11,615 bases of DNA from contig JAJDDL010000144.1 of assembly GCA_029260335.1 (NCBI GenBank), forward strand, positions 1 to 11,615. The letters are read 5' to 3'. Below the pieces are notes generated by a model. The model saw only the letters and a list, made by a program, of their open reading frames with translations. It did no database searches and was not told the DNA's origin. The position numbers and the translations under genes were made by a program. Each line of letters starts with the position of its first letter. The stretch's first letter is position 1. This DNA is from Phycisphaerales bacterium (GTDB lineage: Bacteria; Planctomycetota; Phycisphaerae; Phycisphaerales; UBA1924). Below are positions 7,032 through 11,615 of this stretch, piece after piece.

Positions 7032-9032
7032 TCAGCAGCCCTGCGCGAACAGGTCGAGATAGTCAAAGAAGTCGTCGGCGTCTACGTCCCCGTCGCCATC
7101 AAGGTCCGCTTGCGCGTTCCCATTGGCAAACAGGTCGAGATAGTCAAAGAAGTCGTCGGCGTCGGCATCGCCATCGCCGTCGAGATCGGCCGGGCAACCA
7201 TTGGGGTCGCTGCCCGCCGCGGCTCCGAAGCTGGGCCCGAAGTCTGCGCGATCTACTTGCGTGACCTCGGTCGCGTTCGCATTGCTCTCGTCAACCGTGT
7301 AGAGCCGGTCGTTGCTGTCGTTCAGGCCGTAGAGCAAGCCATCACTCTTGCGCCACATGAGCCCGTCCATATCACGGACGGTGTTCAGGACCCCGATGAC
7401 GACACGAGCGCCCGAGCCCGGATCAATCCGGATGAGCCGGCTCAACGTCGAGCTATTGACATCGTCGATGCCGTAGAGCGCACCGGTGTTCTCGTTGAGC
7501 GCCAGTGCGCCAATACTGCCGCCCTGGGCGGTCCCGATGGCGGTCGCCTGGGCATTGGAGGTATCGATGCTGTAGAGCTGGCCCGAGTCCTCATCCATGC
7601 CATAGAGCGTGTTGGTCGCCGGATCGAACGCCGCGCCTTGGATGCCATCGGCGCCGGAGATGGTGCCGATCGTCGTGATGCTGTAATCGGCCTCGCTCAT
7701 CGCGTAGAGCACCGGGCCCGTCGAGCTGATGAGATAGAACGTTTTGGTGTTGCGGTCAAACGCCATCGCGTCATATTGCAAGCCCGTGGTATTCGCAACG
7801 CCCCAGGATTCATCGGCCGGATCGATCGCGCCGATCTCGCCCAGATTGCTCGCCGCGATGAACAACTCGGTCGTGGGCAGGCCCGGAGGACCCTGGCACA
7901 CGCCTATGGGATTCGCCCGCACATCGAGCCAACCGGGCTGCTCGACACTCGTGCCCGTGTTCGCGCCCGAGCCACCGCCGCCGCACCCGCCGTGGGTGTG
8001 CACGCCGATGACATTGCCCGTTGCTTCATGAATGACAGGCGAGCCGGAGTTACCGCCGGTGGTGTCCGTGCGGTATTGCAGCCGTGTCCCCGCCTCGGCG
8101 AAGTAGGGTCCGGTGTGGGTCTTCTGGCGCTGATTCATGACGCAGATGTTCGAGGTGCCGTAGCCGGTGATCCGGATCTCGTCATTGTTCGGCGGCGGAG
8201 CGCTGAACTGCAGGTTGTAGGACACGAAGCCCTGGCCCTCGTACGCCGTCAATCCTGTGTTGGAGTTGGGGAACGTGCCGAGATAGCCATAGTCGTTGCC
8301 CGTCCCGCCGTTGCGCCACTGGCGCGACGTGTTGTCGATCGGATACTGATCCTCCGGCGGCGGATGGTTGACCGAGCAGTTGCCGTTGCTGTCGGGGACA
8401 TTGAACTGCATAACTCCACCGTTGGTGATGCAGTGTCCGGCGGTGCCGAAGCAATGCGCCGCATCATCGAACATCCACGCCGAACATCCAACGGGCATGT
8501 AGCGTGCGCTGCGCGGGTCCTCGGAACGAATGCGATCGTCATTACCATCGCAGATAGTCGTTGTCGAGTTGCCCTCATCGCCGACCGAAGCGCCGATGAT
8601 CGAGAGGCGGTTGTCGCCCGTGCCGGGCGCAGCAATCAGTTCCACCAGCACCATGTCGCCGTTAAAGTACGCGCTGGTGTTCTGCCATTGCGCGACGTGC
8701 ACCATGTTGAGCGTCTGTACCGCGCCATCCAACGCGCTGGTGATACGCAGATACGACTGATCCTGTCTAAATGGCGTTCCGGCGAGCAGGACATCATCAA
8801 ACTGCAGCCGGATCCACGACGCGCCCTGGGACTGCACCCAAGTGGAGTACACCACGGCAGGCTCGGTGCCATCGTTGCGGACTAGATCGGACTCGATCTC
8901 GTACACGACCTGGCGGGTCGGAATGAACGGATCCACAGGGCCCGGTAAGTCCTGACCTATCACCTGTGCGTGGGCCGTGCCCGCGATCGAGATCGCGAGG
9001 CCACAAGCCAATACCATGCGTCGCTTTGTCAT
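7032..9032 (-). CDS. Secreted trypsin-like serine protease with propeller-like middle and two EF-hand/dockerin-like repeats
   Basis: This is a 666-residue exported protein. The frame extends to 9089, but the ATG at 9032-9030 has a strong GGAGG 9 bases upstream and starts a clean signal peptide (MTKRRMVLACGLAISIAGTA, cleaved near AHA/Q at 22). A chymotrypsin-fold S1 protease domain, closer to V8/glutamyl-endopeptidase types, spans about residues 150-380. The catalytic triad can be assigned to His200 (FGTAGHC), Asp247 (GNDYGYLG) and Ser329 (TGGNSGSPVI). Residues of about 388-610 form YG/LY-rich repeats of a beta-propeller type (AAFDPATNTLYGMD, ALYGIDD, LLYGLND) homologous to those in the neighbouring zinc protease. 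Residues 614-666 carry two EF-hand loops (DLDGDGDADADD and DLDGDGDVDADD), each followed by FFDYLDLFA, and the protein ends Gly-Cys. It probably acts outside the cytoplasm; the substrate is unknown. Confidence 0.94.
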   Translation of the reverse strand: MTKRRMVLACGLAISIAGTAHAQVIGQDLPGPVDPFIPTRQVVYEIESDLVRNDGTEPAVVYSTWVQSQGASWIRLQFDDVLLAGTPFRQDQSYLRITSALDGAVQTLNMVHVAQWQNTSAYFNGDMVLVELIAAPGTGDNRLSIIGASVGDEGNSTTTICDGNDDRIRSEDPRSARYMPVGCSAWMFDDAAHCFGTAGHCITNGGVMQFNVPDSNGNCSVNHPPPEDQYPIDNTSRQWRNGGTGNDYGYLGTFPNSNTGLTAYEGQGFVSYNLQFSAPPPNNDEIRITGYGTSNICVMNQRQKTHTGPYFAEAGTRLQYRTDTTGGNSGSPVIHEATGNVIGVHTHGGCGGGGSGANTGTSVEQPGWLDVRANPIGVCQGPPGLPTTELFIAASNLGEIGAIDPADESWGVANTTGLQYDAMAFDRNTKTFYLISSTGPVLYAMSEADYSITTIGTISGADGIQGAAFDPATNTLYGMDEDSGQLYSIDTSNAQATAIGTAQGGSIGALALNENTGALYGIDDVNSSTLSRLIRIDPGSGARVVIGVLNTVRDMDGLMWRKSDGLLYGLNDSNDRLYTVDESNANATEVTQVDRADFGPSFGAAAGSDPNGCPADLDGDGDADADDFFDYLDLFANGNAQADLDGDGDVDADDFFDYLDLFAQGC
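7048..7163. repeat. Tandem EF-hand coding repeat with exact 35-base copies
   Basis: The 35 bases at 7048-7082 recur exactly at 7129-7163, a period of 81 bases (27 codons). They encode the D-A-D-D-F-F-D-Y-L-D-L-F part of the two EF-hand units at the end of the serine protease. Identity at the DNA level, including third positions, points to recent duplication or gene conversion of the unit. Confidence 0.85.
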
Positions 9033-9095
9033 GCGGATTTCCCTCCAGGGTTGTTGCAGTTGCACAGCCGGCGCGCGTCGCGACAGCACGCATGC

Positions 9096-9125
9096 AAACT
9101 ACAGGAATCACCGCTCGCGAGTCAA
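9096..9125 (-). promoter_or_regulatory. Putative sigma-70 promoter of the serine-protease gene
   Basis: On the minus strand, TTGACT (9125-9120) is followed after 18 bases by TAGTTT (9101-9096). Transcription would begin near 9089, leaving a leader of about 57 bases before the ATG at 9032. It lies in the 145-base gap between the two protease genes, which suggests the serine protease can be transcribed on its own rather than only by read-through. It is assigned from consensus resemblance only. Confidence 0.45.
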
Positions 9126-9177
9126 GCGCAGGCGGTTTTCCATCGGGATTTCAGACAAATAGGTCCCAGGTCCCGGC

Positions 9178-11223
9178 CTAGCCGCACCCCAGCGAGAATG
9201 CATCCAGGAAGAAGAAGAAATCGTCGGCGTCGATCTCACCGTCCGGCACGCCGTACTGCGGGTCGTCCGGATCGCCCGAGCCGGTCAGGTCTGCCCTGGA
9301 ATCGCCGTTGGCAAACAGGTCCAGGTACCCAAAGAAGTCGTCGGCATCCAGCTCGCCATCCTCATCGATGTCCGCCAGGCACCGCTCGTCGCCCACGGCC
9401 ATGCCAAACGTCGATCCGATGCCGAAGTTGCGGAACTCGGTCTGGAGCTCCGACTCGCCCGTGTCGGCGTCCAACGTGTACAGAGCCTGACTCCGGCCGT
9501 CGATCGTGTAGAGCGTCTGATCAGCCGGCCTCCAGCAGAGTCCGTCGCAATCATCCAGCAATGTGTCGCCGACCTCTTCCCACTCACCGGTCTCGGTATC
9601 AATGGTGTAGAGCATCGAGCCACCGAAGTCATCGATCCCGTACAAGATGCTCTGATCCTCATCGAATCCCAAGGCTCCCATGAGGCCGCCATTCGCTTCG
9701 CCGATCGGCGTTGCCACCGCGATGATCACGCCGTCATCTTCCTCCGGCTCGATCAAGTAGAGCTGGCCGATCGCCTGGTCGATGCCGTAAAGCCGATCGG
9801 TATTCGGATCAAACGCGAGGCCCGCGATCCGGCTCGCGCCCACGATCGGCCCAATCTCGCGGATGCGGAAGTCGAGCTGCCGCATCGAGAAGAGCGTCGC
9901 TCCATCGCGCGTGTCGGTCATGAAGAACGTCGAGCGATTGCGGTCGTACGCCATGCCGTCGACGTCGAAATCGGGAATGACGCCCGGCACGAATCCGCCG
10001 TTGGCATCGAGCGAACCAATCTCGCCCGAGAGCGTGTTGCCGAAAACCACGCCCGACGACGGCGGCGATCCATCCACGCACTCCTCGTCCAGGCAGGTCT
10101 GGATCGATGACACAAAGCCAAAGATGGCGTTCTGCGCGAACGGACCGAACTTCTCGACGTTGTTGCCACAACCACCAATGCCCGGGCACATGATGTAACA
10201 ATCCGAGCCATCACAGTGATTCGAGCCCCAGTTGTGCCCAAGCTCGTGCGCGGTCAATCCGACACGCAAGAGCATGTTGTTCGAGAAGTTGGAAATGCTC
10301 ACGCCATAGGACAGATCCGCCCGTCGGCAGGGCACGCCGAGATACGCAAGCCCAATCACACCACTCCAATCGCCGCCCGAAAACAGGTGCGCCACGACAC
10401 GGTCGATCCCTTGCTGCTGAGAGTTCCAGTGCGCGAGCATCTGATCGAGCCGGTTGAAAATATCGCCCGAGTAAGGATCGTCCGGCGTTGCCCGAATGAT
10501 CATGTCTCCAAACAGGTGGCTCATCGGGATATCCCGCTGATAGATCACGTTGGTCGCGTTCATGATCAGCTCGATCTGATCCACCGTGGCCTGCGCACTC
10601 CCGCCCGACCACTGATAGAACTCGTGGTCGGCATCGAACGCCGTGAGCCCCGCGGGGATGCACACCTCGCCAAACGCGATCGCGTCATGCTCATCGCCCG
10701 CGTCCAACAGGTCATCCAAGTCAAACCGCTCGTCGACGCCGCAGAACGCGTCCACCGCAACGACATCGCCCGCGTTGTACGAGGCGTGCCCGCCCATGCC
10801 CACCGGCTGGATCGCCCAGGTGTTCGTGTCGAGCAGGATCGTCGCCGTGATCTCGCCATCAATGATGCTCGCCGCCACATGGCTGTCTGCGAGCCCGACC
10901 ACGCGACCCTGATAGGTCTTGGGGTCATCGACCTCAACCGGCGCAAGCACGCCGCCTTCTTGCGCTGACCAGACCTGGAACGAATCCGCACGGAAACTGA
11001 CACTGTGCAGCACAAGCTCGTGCTCGACCCCATCCATCGGGAAGCTCACGCGGACCTGATCGTCACCAAACTCAATCGTGGGGATGAACAGCTCCCCATC
11101 GTCTACCCCGATCTGTTCGAGTAGATTCGAAGGCGCACCAACCGAAATCGGGCCGGCAATGCTGCCAAACGCAACGCCCCCGCAAAGACCTAGGCCAGTG
11201 ATAGCTGTGAGCAAACGCGACAT
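9178..11223 (-). CDS. Secreted reprolysin-like (M12B-type) zinc metalloprotease with propeller-like middle and EF-hand tail
   Basis: This is a 681-residue exported protein. The frame extends to 11403, but the ATG at 11223-11221 has AGAGG 9 bases upstream and begins a signal peptide (MSRLLTAITGLGLCGGVAFG, cleavage near 20-24). Residues of about 60-160 resemble an M12B propeptide (the HELVLHSVSFRADSF to YQGRVVGL region). The catalytic domain spans about 185-385, with the complete zinc motif HELGHNWGSNH at 326-336 (ligands His326, 330, 336; catalytic Glu327) and a Met-turn at Met345 (CYIMCPG). Several nearby cysteines suggest disulfides. Residues of about 391-612 are YG/LY-rich repeats homologous to the middle of the serine protease downstream. 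The tail (615-681) has two EF-hand-like loops; the second is stretched by an insertion (DPDDPQYGVPDG). The protein ends Cys-Gly. All catalytic residues are present, so activity is expected; the substrate is unknown. Confidence 0.95.
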   Translation of the reverse strand: MSRLLTAITGLGLCGGVAFGSIAGPISVGAPSNLLEQIGVDDGELFIPTIEFGDDQVRVSFPMDGVEHELVLHSVSFRADSFQVWSAQEGGVLAPVEVDDPKTYQGRVVGLADSHVAASIIDGEITATILLDTNTWAIQPVGMGGHASYNAGDVVAVDAFCGVDERFDLDDLLDAGDEHDAIAFGEVCIPAGLTAFDADHEFYQWSGGSAQATVDQIELIMNATNVIYQRDIPMSHLFGDMIIRATPDDPYSGDIFNRLDQMLAHWNSQQQGIDRVVAHLFSGGDWSGVIGLAYLGVPCRRADLSYGVSISNFSNNMLLRVGLTAHELGHNWGSNHCDGSDCYIMCPGIGGCGNNVEKFGPFAQNAIFGFVSSIQTCLDEECVDGSPPSSGVVFGNTLSGEIGSLDANGGFVPGVIPDFDVDGMAYDRNRSTFFMTDTRDGATLFSMRQLDFRIREIGPIVGASRIAGLAFDPNTDRLYGIDQAIGQLYLIEPEEDDGVIIAVATPIGEANGGLMGALGFDEDQSILYGIDDFGGSMLYTIDTETGEWEEVGDTLLDDCDGLCWRPADQTLYTIDGRSQALYTLDADTGESELQTEFRNFGIGSTFGMAVGDERCLADIDEDGELDADDFFGYLDLFANGDSRADLTGSGDPDDPQYGVPDGEIDADDFFFFLDAFSLGCG

Positions 11224-11284
11224 GGTGGTTTTCCTCTTTCCGCCTCGGCGGCTGTCTGTCGAAGGCGCAAGTGTATTTGTACGG

Positions 11285-11312
11285 ATAATATCAGGGTCCG
11301 ATCCGCTCTTCA
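11285..11312 (-). promoter_or_regulatory. Possible promoter of the zinc-protease gene
   Basis: On the minus strand, TATTAT (11290-11285) is a good -10 box, but the best -35 candidate at 16 bases spacing (TGAAGA, 11312-11307) is poor. It lies 62 bases upstream of the chosen ATG, a plausible distance. Read-through from the right-edge gene is hindered by the terminator at 11463-11499, so a promoter in this stretch is expected. Confidence 0.3.
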
Positions 11313-11462
11313 TATTACAACGTCCGCACACCCACAAACCCCAGCAACGCAAAAGGGCCGTGAGAAGTGCCGATTCCCGGCTGGAATCTAACGCACCAGG
11401 CATTCTCGGTCCATAAATTATCCGGTAAGAGCACCAGCTCTACACCCCCGGCGAGCCAAAGA

Positions 11463-11499
11463 ACAAAGGCGTGGACCCGAGATCATCGGGTCCACGCCT
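11463..11499 (-). terminator. Rho-independent terminator of the right-edge gene
   Basis: A perfect 14-base stem (11467-11480 with 11486-11499, AGGCGTGGACCCGA and its complement) has a 5-base loop. On the minus strand the stem is followed by TTTGTTCTTT, an acceptable U-rich tail. It lies 37 bases after the stop of the minus-strand gene entering from the right, which it most likely terminates. It also separates that gene from the zinc-protease gene. Confidence 0.85.
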
Positions 11500-11536
11500 C
11501 ATCGTTTCCAAACGTTCATCTGCCCGCTCGGCCGGC

Positions 11537-11615
11537 TTAGCACGCGACAAACAGATCGAGGAACAGGAAGAAGTCGTCCGCGTCGGTATCGCCATCAGCG
11601 TCAAGGTCTGCGTCC
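11537..11615 (-). CDS. C-terminal end of another EF-hand/dockerin-tailed protein, partial
   Basis: Only the last 25 or so codons are inside the window; the rest lies beyond the right edge. Read on the minus strand to a TAA stop (11539-11537), they give one complete EF-hand-type loop (DLDADGDTDADD) followed by FFLFLDLFVAC, ending in cysteine. This is the same tail as on the three complete secreted proteins here, so this gene is likely to encode another large exported protein. Its catalytic or binding domain cannot be seen. A strong terminator follows the stop. It was too short and too close to the edge to be judged by length; the call rests on the tail motif. Confidence 0.87.
   Translation of the reverse strand, partial: DADLDADGDTDADDFFLFLDLFVAC

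Larger units (their letters stand above)
11224..11536. other. Intergenic region between the zinc protease and the right-edge gene
   Basis: I find no credible gene here; the open frames on both strands lack any recognisable composition or motif and are best explained by GC-rich sequence. From the zinc-protease side, it holds the Shine-Dalgarno site (AGAGG, about 11233-11237), a small CCGCC/GGCGG dyad (11240-11251), a possible -10 box at 11285-11290, and the terminator of the right-edge gene at 11463-11499. A relatively AT-rich stretch (11412-11422) has no assigned role. Confidence 0.5.

Noticed and set aside
7048..7163. A CRISPR-like or satellite repeat
   Set aside because: There are only two copies, they lie in frame within a coding region at a 27-codon period, and they are explained by repeated EF-hand units.
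6879..8885. A 668-codon plus-strand open frame opposite the serine-protease gene
   Set aside because: It has no recognisable domain, is rich in Arg/Ala/Val as expected for the antisense of a GC-rich gene, and the minus strand has a signal peptide, a catalytic triad, EF-hands, a Shine-Dalgarno site and a terminator.
9033..9089. The upstream start (9089) for the serine protease
   Set aside because: It would put 19 polar residues before the signal peptide, whereas the ATG at 9032 has a strong GGAGG at good spacing.
10216..10968. A 250-codon plus-strand open frame opposite the zinc-protease catalytic domain
   Set aside because: It is a shadow of the minus-strand gene, which carries the complete HExxHxxGxxH motif there.
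334..11615. Cellulosome components, suggested by the dockerin-like tails
   Set aside because: No cohesin, scaffoldin or glycoside hydrolase is visible, and the tails differ from classical dockerins in the helix after the loop; the heads are protease-like.

Overview
The window looks like a piece of a GC-rich bacterial chromosome from the Planctomycetota, probably the class Phycisphaerae. The main reason is a set of large secreted proteins that end in paired acidic EF-hand/dockerin-like repeats followed by an aromatic helix and a terminal cysteine, a protein style I associate with that group. This placement is an inference; there is no rRNA or other marker in the window. No tRNA, rRNA, CRISPR array, insertion sequence or phage gene was seen.

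Layout from left to right. (1) A partial minus-strand membrane protein runs off the left edge (1-248). (2) A minus-strand secreted protein (334-2451) has an M72-like zinc-metalloprotease fold, but glutamine replaces the catalytic glutamate; FG-GAP-like repeats and an EF-hand tail follow. (3) Divergent from it is a small two-helix membrane protein (2512-2769), followed by a long imperfect inverted repeat (2771-2863). (4) Two plus-strand housekeeping genes follow: miaA (2928-3902), for tRNA A37 prenylation, and topA (4110-6869), DNA topoisomerase I. (5) Convergent with topA, across a rho-independent terminator, are two large minus-strand secreted proteases: a trypsin-like serine protease (7032-9032) and a reprolysin-like zinc protease (9178-11223). 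(6) A further minus-strand gene enters from the right edge; only its EF-hand tail is visible (11537-11615), with its own terminator.

The most distinctive theme is modular. Three complete secreted proteins and one partial one share the same type of C-terminal tail. The serine protease and the reprolysin-like protease have unrelated catalytic domains but share a homologous propeller-like middle region as well as the tail. This suggests a lineage-specific secretion, anchoring or surface-display module placed behind different catalytic heads. The housekeeping genes miaA and topA show no functional link to the protease genes.
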